This document shows, piece by piece, positions 33,630-42,683 of a stretch of DNA of 64,000 bases. The first letter of the stretch is position 1. Each line of letters begins with the position of its first letter. Both the position numbers and the translations under genes were made by a program. This DNA comes from Pseudomonas sivasensis. Lineage in GTDB: Bacteria; Pseudomonadota; Gammaproteobacteria; Pseudomonadales; Pseudomonadaceae. The stretch lies in NCBI RefSeq assembly GCF_013778505.1, contig NZ_JAAOWU010000013.1, positions 124,001 through 188,000 on the forward strand. Reading direction: 5' to 3'. The notes beneath the pieces are model-generated. The model did not search any database. It saw nothing but the letters and a program-made list of their open reading frames with translations, and was not told the origin of the DNA.

Positions 33630-35015
33630 TCAACCGGCGATAAAACTTACCCGCACCTTCAACCCCGCCTGCGCACCATCGTGCAGGCTGATCTGCGCCA
33701 GATGGGCGCGGCAGATTTCGCCGACAATCGCCAGCCCCAGGCCTGAGCCCACGCCTTGCTGGCTGCGGCGGTAGAAGCGCTCGAACACCCGGTCGCGTTC
33801 ATCCAGCGGAATACCTGGGCCGTCATCTTCCACCTCCAGTACCGCAGGCGCCGACACCCGCAAAATCACGTTGCCACCCGGTGGCGTGTGGGCCAGGGCG
33901 TTGTCCACCAGGTTGCTCAGCAACTCGTTCAGCAGCGTCGGCTCACCGCGCAACCACACCGGCTCGTCGGCCTCAAGCGCCAATGCCACGCCACGCGCAT
34001 GGGCCAGGGGCGCCATGGCCATGCCCAGTTCACGGGCCAGTTGGCTCAGATCCAGCAACTGCGCCCCCCCTTCGGCAATCGCCCGCGCGCCATTTTCAAT
34101 GCGTGCCAGGGACAGCAATTGATTGGCCAGATGGGTCAGGCGGTCGGTGCCCTGGGCGGCGGTTTCCAGGGTGCTGCGCCAGGTCGCCGGATCTTCCGCG
34201 CGCAGACCCAGTTCCAGCCGCGCCTTGAGTGCCGCCAACGGTGTACGCAGTTCGTGGGACGCGTCGGCAATAAACTGCGCCTGGCGTTCGAACTGCCCGC
34301 GCAGGCGCTCAGTGAAGTGATTGAGGGAACGCACCAGCGGGCCGAACTCATGCTGCACTTCCACCAACGGCAAGGGCCGCAAGTCGTCGGGCTGGCGTTC
34401 TTCCACTGCCGTGCGCAAGCGCTCCAGCGGGCGCAGCGCTGCGCTTACGGCGAACCACACCAATAACAACGCGCCGATCGCAAGCATACCCAAGCGCAGC
34501 AAGGTATCGGCCATCAGGCTGCGGGCCATGCTCACGCGCGCTTCATCGGTTTCGGCGACGCGGATTTCCGCCATGCCGTTCATGTTCGGCTCGGAGACCG
34601 CCTTGAGCAGGCTGACCACACGCACCTGCTGGCCTTGGTACGTGGCGTTGTAAAACCGCGCCAGCGCCGGATAGTCATCGGTGCGAGGCGTGCCCGGCGG
34701 CGGGCCGGGCAGGTTCTCGTAACCGGAGATCAGCTTCTGGTCGATGTCATTGACTTGGTAGTAGATACGCCCGGCGCTGTCGTAGGCAAAGGTGTCCAGG
34801 GCGACATAGGGCACGTTGGCGCTGAGGGTGCCGTCCACTTGGGTCAGGCCGGCCGCGATGGTCCGTGCCGAGGCCAGCAGCGTGCGGTCATAGGCGGTGT
34901 CGGCCGCTTCGCGACCGTTCCAGTAGGCACTCATGCCACTGGCGAGCATCAACAGCACCAGCAACAGCGCCAAGTTCCACAGCAGGCGCCAGCGCAGGCT
35001 GCTGGGCTTATGCAT
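33630..35015 (-). CDS. tctE: Sensor histidine kinase TctE
   Basis: 461 residues from the ATG at 35015, which overlaps the tctD stop by 8 bp. Membrane segment near 13-33, periplasmic sensor part (about 34-160), second segment 165-187, HAMP, then the kinase core: phospho-acceptor 'SHELRTPL', ATP-binding 'NLVDNALAHT', 'DDGPGIPLD' and 'GLGLAIV'. Sits back-to-back with opdH-tctCBA through tctD, so it very probably senses tricarboxylates and phosphorylates TctD. Confidence 0.9.
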   Translation of the reverse strand: MHKPSSLRWRLLWNLALLLVLLMLASGMSAYWNGREAADTAYDRTLLASARTIAAGLTQVDGTLSANVPYVALDTFAYDSAGRIYYQVNDIDQKLISGYENLPGPPPGTPRTDDYPALARFYNATYQGQQVRVVSLLKAVSEPNMNGMAEIRVAETDEARVSMARSLMADTLLRLGMLAIGALLLVWFAVSAALRPLERLRTAVEERQPDDLRPLPLVEVQHEFGPLVRSLNHFTERLRGQFERQAQFIADASHELRTPLAALKARLELGLRAEDPATWRSTLETAAQGTDRLTHLANQLLSLARIENGARAIAEGGAQLLDLSQLARELGMAMAPLAHARGVALALEADEPVWLRGEPTLLNELLSNLVDNALAHTPPGGNVILRVSAPAVLEVEDDGPGIPLDERDRVFERFYRRSQQGVGSGLGLAIVGEICRAHLAQISLHDGAQAGLKVRVSFIAG

Positions 35016-35679
35016 CGCGGGCTTCCAGCAGATAGCCAAGGCCGCGGAAGGTCACGATGGCGATGGGCTGGCCATCGAGTTTCTTGCGCAACCGGTGCAC
35101 GTAGATTTCGATGGCATCCGGGCTGGCCTCTTCGTCCAGGCCGAACACCTGGGACGCGAGTTGCTCCTTGCTCATCACCCGGCCCGGCCGCGCGATCAAG
35201 GCTTCGAGCACGGCTTGCTCGCGAGAGGTCAAGGTCATCAGCTCGCCGCCCACGGTGAAGCGCCGAGTATCGAGGTCGTACACCAACACGCCGCAGGTCT
35301 GCTGGCGCTCGCCACCCAGCACGCTGCGGCGCAGCAGCGCCTTGACCCGGGCTTCCAGCTCCGTCAGTTCGAACGGTTTGGCGAGGTAGTCATCGGCGCC
35401 GAGGTTCAGGCCATGCACGCGGTCTTTCACATCACTGCGTGCGGTGAGCATCAGCACTGGCAGATTTTTTCCGCGAGCGCGTAGACGCGCCAGCACCTCG
35501 AAACCATCCATGCGCGGCAACCCCACATCAAGGATCGCCGCCGCGTATTCCTCGCTGCTCAAGGCCAAGTCCGCGGCCACGCCATCGTGCAGTACGTCGA
35601 CGGTCAAACCCGTGCTCTTGAGCGCCTGGGCGACACTTTCGGCGAGTTGCAGATGGTCTTCAACCAAGAGGACACGCAT
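35008..35679 (-). CDS. tctD: Response regulator TctD
   Basis: 223 residues: receiver domain with Asp51 in 'AAILDVGLPRMDG' and Lys in 'DYLAKPF', then an OmpR/PhoB-type winged helix ('LTSREQAVLEALIARPGRVM', 'EIYVHRLRKKL'). In Pseudomonas and Salmonella TctD controls tricarboxylate uptake; the divergent opdH promoter, 235 bp away, is the obvious target. Translationally coupled to tctE. Confidence 0.92.
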   Translation of the reverse strand: MRVLLVEDHLQLAESVAQALKSTGLTVDVLHDGVAADLALSSEEYAAAILDVGLPRMDGFEVLARLRARGKNLPVLMLTARSDVKDRVHGLNLGADDYLAKPFELTELEARVKALLRRSVLGGERQQTCGVLVYDLDTRRFTVGGELMTLTSREQAVLEALIARPGRVMSKEQLASQVFGLDEEASPDAIEIYVHRLRKKLDGQPIAIVTFRGLGYLLEARDA

Positions 35680-35914
35680 GGATTTCTACCTCGTTCATGG
35701 GTGGTCGATGCCACGCCTTGGCGGGCAGTTTACAGGCGCCGCCTGCCCTGTGAAGCCCGAAAACATTGAAAGGCAGCTGAAAGGTTAGTGAAAGCTTCGC
35801 CCTTTAGCATCCAGCCAAGGTGGGTCATGCCCGCCGAGCGACCAGATGAGTCGCGACCGAAAAACGCCTCGATGCGTTTTCGCCAAAATAAGAACAATAA
35901 CGGAGTGCAACACG

Positions 35915-37207
35915 ATGCTGTCGACCCAGCCCCAGGCTTGCCCGCCTGTTCGTTTTTCCCGCCTGACCCACACCGCCCTTGCCAGTGCCGCTGCCCTTGG
36001 CGGCTTTTCGCCGCTTGCCCAGGCTGCCTTCTTTGAAGACAGCAGCGCGACCCTGGAAACCCGCAACATGTACTTCAACCGCGACTTTCGCGACGGCACC
36101 AGCGCACAGCAATCCAAGCGCGACGAATGGGCCCAGGGCTTCATGCTCAACCTGCAATCGGGCTACACCGACGGCACCGTCGGTTTTGGCGTCGACGCGC
36201 TGGGCATGCTCGGAGTCAAACTCGACTCCAGCCCCGACCGCACCGGTACCGGCCTGCTACCGACCCATGACGATGGTCGCGCCGCCGATGAGTACTCCAA
36301 GCTGGGTTTGACCGGCAAAGTTAAGATCTCCGCCACCGAGCTGAAGATCGGCTCGCTGATGCCTGAACTGCCGATCCTCAAGCCCAACGACGGCCGCATC
36401 CTGCCGCAGACGTTCAACGGCGGCCTGCTGACTTCCAAGGAGTTCAAGAACCTGACGTTCACCGGCGGTCGCCTGGACAAGGCCAAGGACCGCGACGACA
36501 GCAATTACGAGGACATCGCCCTCAACAACAAGAACAGCCGCTTCCTCAGCGGCGCCACCGGCAAGCATTTCAACTTCGGTGGCGTGGACTATAAGTTCGC
36601 CGACAAGATCACCGGTAGCTACCACTTCGCCCAGCTCGACGACGTTTACCGCCAGCACTTCCTCGGCCTGGTGGCCGCACGCCCGATGGGCCCCGGCACC
36701 TTCGCCACTGACCTGCGCCTGGCTATCAGTGATGACACCGGTGCAGCCCGTGGCGGCAAGATCGACAACACCTCCCTCAACGGCCTGTTCAGCTATGCCC
36801 TCAATGGCCATAAGCTCAGCGCCGGCTACCAGCACATGTCCGGCGACAGCGCCTTCCCGTATGTGGATGGCAGTGACCCGTACCTGGTCAACTTCGTTCA
36901 GATCAACGACTTTGCCGGCGCCGACGAGCACTCCTGGCAGGCGCGCTACGACTACGACTTCGCCAAGCTGGGCATTCCCGGCCTGAGTTTCATGAGCCGT
37001 TACCTGTCGGGTGACAACATCAAACTCAAGAACGGCGAGACCGGTAAAGAGTGGGAACGCAACACCGAAATCAAGTACGTGGTGCAAACCGGCACGTTCA
37101 AAGACGTCGCTGTACGCCTGCGTAACGCCACGTACCGTTCCAACTATTCAGCCCGTGACGCGGATGAAATGCGCGTGCTGGTCAGCTACAGCGTTGCCCT
37201 TTGGTAA
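35915..37207 (+). CDS. opdH: OprD-family tricarboxylate porin OpdH
   Basis: 430 residues from ATG 35915 (GGAG 9 bases before); a signal peptide ends at 'PLAQA' (about residue 39) and the mature part starts 'FFEDSSATLETRNMYFNRDF', the family hallmark. The rest alternates amphipathic strands of an 18-strand barrel and ends in aromatic 'VSYSVALW'. OpdH lets citrate, isocitrate and aconitate through the outer membrane. First gene of the operon with tctCBA. Confidence 0.92.
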   Translation: MLSTQPQACPPVRFSRLTHTALASAAALGGFSPLAQAAFFEDSSATLETRNMYFNRDFRDGTSAQQSKRDEWAQGFMLNLQSGYTDGTVGFGVDALGMLGVKLDSSPDRTGTGLLPTHDDGRAADEYSKLGLTGKVKISATELKIGSLMPELPILKPNDGRILPQTFNGGLLTSKEFKNLTFTGGRLDKAKDRDDSNYEDIALNNKNSRFLSGATGKHFNFGGVDYKFADKITGSYHFAQLDDVYRQHFLGLVAARPMGPGTFATDLRLAISDDTGAARGGKIDNTSLNGLFSYALNGHKLSAGYQHMSGDSAFPYVDGSDPYLVNFVQINDFAGADEHSWQARYDYDFAKLGIPGLSFMSRYLSGDNIKLKNGETGKEWERNTEIKYVVQTGTFKDVAVRLRNATYRSNYSARDADEMRVLVSYSVALW

Positions 37208-37254
37208 GTGTGCTCTGGAAGTAGAACCTCACAACAATAAAGACGGAGATAACC

Positions 37255-38238
37255 ATGACCCTTTCACTGCGTAAATTTGCCCTCGCCGCCGGCTGCATGC
37301 TGTTCGCCGGCCAACTGCTGGCTGCCGATGAACCCAAGCGCCCGGAATGCATCGCCCCGGCCTCCCCCGGCGGTGGTTTTGACCTGACCTGCAAACTGGC
37401 GCAAAGCGCGCTGGTCAACGAGAAGTTGCTCAGCAAGCCGATGCGCGTGACCTACATGCCGGGCGGCGTGGGCGCGGTGGCTTACAACGCGGTGGTCGCC
37501 CAGCGCCCTGCAGATGCCGGCACATTGGTGGCCTGGTCCAGCGGTTCGCTGTTGAACCTGGCGCAAGGCAAGTTCGGTCGTTTTGATGAAAGCGCCGTGC
37601 GTTGGTTGGCGGCAGTTGGCACCAGCTACGGCGCCATCGCAGTGAAAAGTGATTCGCCCTACAAGACCCTCGACGATCTCGTCAAAGCCTTGAAGAAAGA
37701 TCCGGGCAGCGTGGTGATCGGTTCCGGCGGCACCGTCGGCAGCCAGGACTGGATGCAAACGGCACTGATCGCCAAGGCAGCCGGGATCAACCCGCGCGAG
37801 CTGCGTTATGTCGCCCTTGAAGGTGGCGGCGAAATCGCTACTGCCCTGCTCGGCGGTCACATCCAGGTGGGCAGTACCGACATCTCCGACTCCATGCCGC
37901 ACATCCTGAGTGGCGATATGCGCCTGCTGGCGGTGTTCTCCGAGAAGCGGCTGGACGAGCCAGAAATGAAGGACATTCCGACCGCCAAGGAGCAAGGCTA
38001 CGACATCGTCTGGCCAGTGGTGCGCGGTTTCTACCTGGGGCCAAAAGTCAGCGATGCCGACTATGCCTGGTGGAAAGAGGCGTTCGACAAACTGCTGGCC
38101 TCGGACGAGTTCGCCAAGCTGCGTGACCAGCGTGAGCTGTTCCCGTTCGCCATGACCGGCCCGGAGCTGGACACCTACGTGAAGAAACAGGTGGCTGACT
38201 ACAAAGTACTGGCCAAAGAGTTCGGCCTGATCCAGTAA
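37255..38238 (+). CDS. tctC: Tricarboxylate-binding periplasmic protein TctC
   Basis: 327 residues with a signal peptide ending about 'GQLLAADE'. It belongs to the TTT/Bug receptor family: 'IAPASPGGGFDLTCKLAQSA' at the start of the mature protein and 'TYMPGGVGAVAYNAVVAQ' form the conserved ligand loops. It captures citrate-type acids in the periplasm and gives them to TctAB. ATG after CGGAGATAACC. It lies 47 bp after opdH. Confidence 0.93.
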   Translation: MTLSLRKFALAAGCMLFAGQLLAADEPKRPECIAPASPGGGFDLTCKLAQSALVNEKLLSKPMRVTYMPGGVGAVAYNAVVAQRPADAGTLVAWSSGSLLNLAQGKFGRFDESAVRWLAAVGTSYGAIAVKSDSPYKTLDDLVKALKKDPGSVVIGSGGTVGSQDWMQTALIAKAAGINPRELRYVALEGGGEIATALLGGHIQVGSTDISDSMPHILSGDMRLLAVFSEKRLDEPEMKDIPTAKEQGYDIVWPVVRGFYLGPKVSDADYAWWKEAFDKLLASDEFAKLRDQRELFPFAMTGPELDTYVKKQVADYKVLAKEFGLIQ

Positions 38239-38301
38239 TCGCCCCGCCTTCCAAGTGCGGCCACGCCCTCTTTCACAAGGGGCGCGGCCCAGGAGTTCTA
38301 C

Positions 38302-38760
38302 ATGCTCTTACAACGCATTTTTGCCGCTGTGCTGTTGCTGGCCTGTGCCGGCCTTGCATTGATGGCTTGGCCGTATCAGGCGGCATTTTCCTACGAGCCG
38401 GTGGGGCCTCGTGCCTACCCGCTGCTGATGCTAGGGCTGATGAGCCTGGCACTGATCTACATGCTGTTTCGCCCGCAACCTACCAAGCACACCGAGGAAG
38501 AACCGGCGCTGGACCGCCAGACCCTGATCAAGATCTGCATCTGCGTAGCCCTGTTGATCGTGTTTGCCGCCACCTTCGAACCCCTCGGCTTCATTCTCAG
38601 CAGCATGCTGATCGGCATTCCCATGGCGCGTCTGTACGGCGGCCGCTGGGTGCCCAGCGTGGTGATCGTCAGCCTGATGGCCATTGGTCTTTATCTGCTG
38701 TTCGATAAAGCCATGGATGTTCCGCTGCCCCTCGGCCTGCTCGACGTTCTGGAGAACTGA
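38302..38760 (+). CDS. tctB: Tripartite tricarboxylate transporter small membrane subunit TctB
   Basis: 152 residues, four hydrophobic segments (about 5-22, 36-53, 76-96, 98-145 as a pair), the build of TctB. 'SYEPVGPRAYPLLM' is the conserved entry segment. It acts with TctA in the inner membrane. ATG preceded by AGGAG. The stop is one base before the tctA start. Confidence 0.9.
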   Translation: MLLQRIFAAVLLLACAGLALMAWPYQAAFSYEPVGPRAYPLLMLGLMSLALIYMLFRPQPTKHTEEEPALDRQTLIKICICVALLIVFAATFEPLGFILSSMLIGIPMARLYGGRWVPSVVIVSLMAIGLYLLFDKAMDVPLPLGLLDVLEN

Positions 38761-38761
38761 T

Positions 38762-40276
38762 ATGGATACTTTCGGCTATTTGGGCCAGGGCTTCGGCGTT
38801 GCACTGTCCCCTTACAACCTGGTGACCGCCCTCTGCGGCACCTTGATCGGCACTGTGGTCGGCCTGTTGCCGGGCCTGGGCCCGATCAACGGCGTAGCAC
38901 TGTTGATCCCCATCGCATTCGCCCTGGGCCTGCCGCCGGAATCGGCGTTGATCCTGCTGGCGGCCGTGTATCTGGGTTGCGAATACGGCGGCCGTATCAG
39001 CTCAATCCTGCTGAACATTCCGGGCGAAGCGTCGACCGTGATGACCACCCTCGACGGCTACCCGATGGCCCGTAAAGGCCTGGCTGGCGTGGCGTTGTCC
39101 TTGTCGGCATGGAGCTCGTTCATCGGCGCGTTTATCGCTACCTGCGGCATGGTGCTGTTTGCGCCGCTGCTGGCCAAATGGGCAATTGCCTTCGGTCCGG
39201 CGGAATATTTCGTACTGATGGTGTTTGCGATTGTCTGCCTGGGTGGCATGGCCGGTGACAAACCGCTGAAGACGTTTGTTGCGGCGCTGATCGGCCTCTT
39301 CCTCTCGGCAGTGGGTATTGACGCCAACAGCGGCGTGTACCGGTTTACCGGCGACAACATCCACCTCACCGACGGCATCCAGTTTGTGGTGTTGGTGCTG
39401 GGCCTGTTTTCCATCAGTGAGATCCTGCTGCTGCTGGAAAAAACTCACCGTGGCCAGGAAGCGGTGAAGGCCACCGGGCGGATGATGTTCAACCTGAAGG
39501 AAGCGGGTTCGGTGTTTGTGGTGAACATCCGCTGCGGCCTGCTCGGCTTCATCATGGGTGTACTCCCCGGCGCAGGTGCGACATTGGCCTCGGCCGTCGC
39601 TTACATGACCGAGAAACGCCTGGCCGGTGCCAGCGGCAAATTCGGCCAGGGCGACATGCGTGGCCTCGCCGCGCCGGAAACGGCCATCGGTGCTTCCGCC
39701 TGTGGCGCCCTGGTACCGATGCTGACACTGGGTGTACCGGGTTCGGGCACCACGGCGGTGATGATCGGTGCTCTGTCGCTGTACAACATCACCCCTGGCC
39801 CGCTGCTGTTCCAACAGCAACCGGACATCGTCTGGGGCCTGATCGCCTCGTTGTTTATCGCCAACATCATGCTGGTGATCCTCAACATCCCGATGATCCG
39901 CATCTTCACGCGCATTCTTGCCGTGCCGAACTGGGCGCTGGTGCCGGTGATCGCCATCATCACAGCGATCGGTGTGTATGCGGTGCACGCCACCACCTTC
40001 GATCTGTTCCTGATGGTGGGTATCGGCATCTTCGGCTACATCCTGCGCAAGCTGGATTTCCCGCTGTCGCCGGTACTGCTGGGCTTTATCCTCGGTGGCC
40101 TGATGGAGCAGAACCTGCGCCGTGCGCTGTCGATTTCCAACGGTGCGCTGGAAATCCTGTGGTCGAGCCCGATCACCTTTGGCGTCTGGGTACTGACCGC
40201 CATCATGCTGTTTGTACCGTTGCTGCGTATCTGGCGTAAACGTGCCCAACAGCGTCGTGCCGTGGCCGATGTCTGA
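38762..40276 (+). CDS. tctA: Tripartite tricarboxylate transporter large membrane subunit TctA
   Basis: 504 residues from ATG 38762, immediately behind tctB; the longer frame overlaps tctB. About twelve hydrophobic segments, with the two family repeats 'GLLPGLGPINGVALLIPIAF' and 'GVLPGAGATLASAVAYMTEK'. It is the sodium-driven permease for citrate-type acids delivered by TctC. Its end overlaps the next start by 8 bp. Confidence 0.94.
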   Translation: MDTFGYLGQGFGVALSPYNLVTALCGTLIGTVVGLLPGLGPINGVALLIPIAFALGLPPESALILLAAVYLGCEYGGRISSILLNIPGEASTVMTTLDGYPMARKGLAGVALSLSAWSSFIGAFIATCGMVLFAPLLAKWAIAFGPAEYFVLMVFAIVCLGGMAGDKPLKTFVAALIGLFLSAVGIDANSGVYRFTGDNIHLTDGIQFVVLVLGLFSISEILLLLEKTHRGQEAVKATGRMMFNLKEAGSVFVVNIRCGLLGFIMGVLPGAGATLASAVAYMTEKRLAGASGKFGQGDMRGLAAPETAIGASACGALVPMLTLGVPGSGTTAVMIGALSLYNITPGPLLFQQQPDIVWGLIASLFIANIMLVILNIPMIRIFTRILAVPNWALVPVIAIITAIGVYAVHATTFDLFLMVGIGIFGYILRKLDFPLSPVLLGFILGGLMEQNLRRALSISNGALEILWSSPITFGVWVLTAIMLFVPLLRIWRKRAQQRRAVADV

Positions 40277-41303
40277 GGTCACCTTTAAACAATGGTGGGG
40301 AACGCCGCTGGTCGGTCTGGCCGGCGGTTACCTGGCCAGCCTGGTCGGCTGGCCTTTGCCGTATATGGTCGGTTCGTTGCTGGCGATCATCCTCGTGCGT
40401 TGCCTCACGCCATGGCAGTTGGCGGAGATTCCCGGCGGGCGCAAATGCGGTCAATGGGTAGTGGGCATCGGCATCGGCCTGCACTTCACCCCGTTGGTGA
40501 TTGAACAGGTGATGAGCCACTTCGGCCTGATCTTCTTCGGCGCGCTGGTCACCAGCTTGTCGAGCGTGGTCGGCGTGTGGCTGATGCGCCGCAGCGGTGA
40601 AGACCGCGCCACCGCGTTTTTCTCCAGCATGCCGGGCGGTTCCGGTGAGATGGTCAACCTCGGCGCACGCAATGGCGCGGTGCTCAGCCGCGTGGCAGCG
40701 GGCCAGAGCCTGCGGGTGCTGGTAGTGGTGTTGTGTGTGCCAGCGATTTTCAAGTATTTGCTGGAGGGCGGCGCGCCGCAGTTTCATCCGGCACCGGTGA
40801 GTTGGGCGTGGCTGGCGTTGCTGTTTCCTCTGGGTGCGCTGGTAGCCTGGGGCTGGCAGCGTTTGCGTCAGCCAAACCCCTGGTTGTTCGGCCCCTTGTT
40901 GGTGAGTGCCACCGCCAGCGTGGTGTGGGACCTGCACATCGGGTTACCTGACGGCGGCAGCCAGATTGGCCAATGGCTGATCGGCAGCGGCTTGGGCTGC
41001 CACTTCAATCGTCAGTTCTTCCGGCGCGCTCCGTCGTTCATGGTTCGCACCTTGATCGGCACGGCGTTGACCATGGCGCTGGCGACGCTGGCGGCGGTGG
41101 GCTTGAGTGCCCTCACCCACCTGGACCTGCGCTCATTGACCCTGGGCATGATGCCCGGCGGCATCGCCGAGATGAGCCTCACGGCCGAAACCCTGCAACT
41201 GTCGGTGCCGCTGGTGACGGCGATGCAGGTAATGCGATTGTTGTTTGTGCTGTTTTTGGCGGAGCCGTTGTTCCGGCATTGGAACCGCCAGCCGATGCAC
41301 TAA
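40269..41303 (+). CDS. AbrB-family membrane protein, coupled to tctA
   Basis: 344 residues from ATG 40269, which overlaps the tctA stop. Around ten hydrophobic segments in two repeats, each with the motif seen as 'GWPLPYMVGSLLAI' and 'PNPWLFGPLLVSA', plus 'MPGGSGEMVNLG' and 'MPGGIAEMSLTA'. This is the AbrB (PF05145) permease-like family, sometimes mislabelled ammonia monooxygenase. The overlap implies joint translation with the citrate transporter, so a role in the same uptake or overflow is plausible but not shown. Confidence 0.85.
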   Translation: MSEVTFKQWWGTPLVGLAGGYLASLVGWPLPYMVGSLLAIILVRCLTPWQLAEIPGGRKCGQWVVGIGIGLHFTPLVIEQVMSHFGLIFFGALVTSLSSVVGVWLMRRSGEDRATAFFSSMPGGSGEMVNLGARNGAVLSRVAAGQSLRVLVVVLCVPAIFKYLLEGGAPQFHPAPVSWAWLALLFPLGALVAWGWQRLRQPNPWLFGPLLVSATASVVWDLHIGLPDGGSQIGQWLIGSGLGCHFNRQFFRRAPSFMVRTLIGTALTMALATLAAVGLSALTHLDLRSLTLGMMPGGIAEMSLTAETLQLSVPLVTAMQVMRLLFVLFLAEPLFRHWNRQPMH

Positions 41304-41372
41304 ATAGACGCCTTTGCCTGGCACCCAGATGAAACTTTGCTACCATCTGCGGCTTCGGAAGAGGTGGATTCC

Positions 41373-42683
41373 ATGCATATTCAAAAGTTACAGATAGAGA
41401 ACTTACGGTCTTTTAAGGCCGTAGGGCTCGACTTCAATGTGCCCGCCACAAGTAACTTACAGATCCAATACCCTAACGTGAATGTCTTGCTGGGAGATAA
41501 CGGCCTCGGCAAGACCAGCGTATTGCGTGCAGTCGCATTGTCGGTGCTGGGGCCGTTGCTCAGCGGAGGGTCCGGCTTTGTTCCCGAAGGCCTGGTTCGT
41601 CGTACTGACGCCGCTGAAAAAAAAACGCCTCCCGCCACTATTACTGCAACGCTCCTTTCGACTGACGAAGAAAAAAATCCGAAGCAGACAGACCACCCGC
41701 TGCCCGATCAATTTTCGCTGAAGACCCAAATCAGTTCCTTCGGCTCCACTGAGCGCATGCGCAGCAAAGTGTCCCCACGCGATATCGAGAATACGGTCGA
41801 GTTTCTTCAGTTCAACGAAGACAATCCTGCGTTTTTCATTGTGGGTTATGGGGCGAGCAGAAGTGTTGAAGCCTCCGCCAGGGTAGATGAAAGTGCACGT
41901 AAAAAATCGCGCCTGCGCCGTTATGAACGGGTTGCCAGCCTCTTCGAAGAACACGTCACGCTAATGCCATTGTCCTATTGGCTGCCTGAATACGCCAAAA
42001 GCAACAAAGGCCGATACACCCAAGTCATCAACCTGATAAACGATCTGCTGCCTCTGAACTGTCAAATTCAGAAAACGGTGCAGGAAAACGAAAACTTATT
42101 TGAAATGAACGGCATTGTGCTGCCATTCCGAGCCTTGTCCGATGGGTTCAGGGCTTATATTGGCTGGATAGGCGACATGCTGTTTCATGTCTGCCAGGGT
42201 GTCGCGACAGGGCTGAAACTAAGGGAAATGCGAGGTGTTGTAATGGTCGACGAAATCGATCTGCACTTACACCCTGAATGGCAAAAAGTGGTAGTCCCCA
42301 CTCTGGCAAAAGCCTTACCCAACGTTCAGTTCATCTTCACCACCCACAGCCCATTGGTGGTGGGTTCATTGATGTCACAAAACCTCTTTTTGCTGAGTCA
42401 GGAGGAAGGTTCAACCCTCATAAAGCGGCTGCCCGAACATGTGAGGGGCAAGAGTTCCGAACAGATTCTGCTTTCGCCCTATTTCGGCCTGGACAGTACT
42501 CGCGCCGAGCCTACGTCAACCAAACTCAACGAACTGGCACGCAGTGCCGTTTCCGGGAATCGCGACGCCAGCGCCAGCTACCTGAAACTTATGGCAACCG
42601 GCCTAGGGTTCGACCAGCCCGCTTCAGCACCGACCACTTCTGCGCCTAAGCGAAGAAAGAACGGGGAAGGCGTCAAGAAATGA
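41373..42683 (+). CDS. AAA ATPase of a Septu-type (PtuA-like) defence pair
   Basis: 436 residues from ATG 41373, after GAGGTGG. An SMC/OLD-like ATPase: 'MHIQKLQIENLRSFKAVGLD' start, Walker A 'GDNGLGKT' (41-48), Walker B 'VVMVDEID' (289-296) and switch His325 in 'FTTHSPL'. The last 40 residues are a basic tail. The gene overlaps the HNH gene by 4 bp. ATPase + HNH in this order is the Septu (PtuA/PtuB) layout known from anti-phage screens. The pair lies between abrB and ung, which are neighbours in P. aeruginosa as I recall. Confidence 0.85.
   Translation: MHIQKLQIENLRSFKAVGLDFNVPATSNLQIQYPNVNVLLGDNGLGKTSVLRAVALSVLGPLLSGGSGFVPEGLVRRTDAAEKKTPPATITATLLSTDEEKNPKQTDHPLPDQFSLKTQISSFGSTERMRSKVSPRDIENTVEFLQFNEDNPAFFIVGYGASRSVEASARVDESARKKSRLRRYERVASLFEEHVTLMPLSYWLPEYAKSNKGRYTQVINLINDLLPLNCQIQKTVQENENLFEMNGIVLPFRALSDGFRAYIGWIGDMLFHVCQGVATGLKLREMRGVVMVDEIDLHLHPEWQKVVVPTLAKALPNVQFIFTTHSPLVVGSLMSQNLFLLSQEEGSTLIKRLPEHVRGKSSEQILLSPYFGLDSTRAEPTSTKLNELARSAVSGNRDASASYLKLMATGLGFDQPASAPTTSAPKRRKNGEGVKK

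Noticed and set aside
36257..37087. 276-codon minus-strand frame in opdH
   Set aside because: Val/Gly-rich antisense artefact; opdH has the full OprD-family pattern.
39002..40282. 426-codon minus-strand frame in tctA
   Set aside because: His/Gln/Asp-rich antisense product, no start signal; tctA is clear on the other strand.
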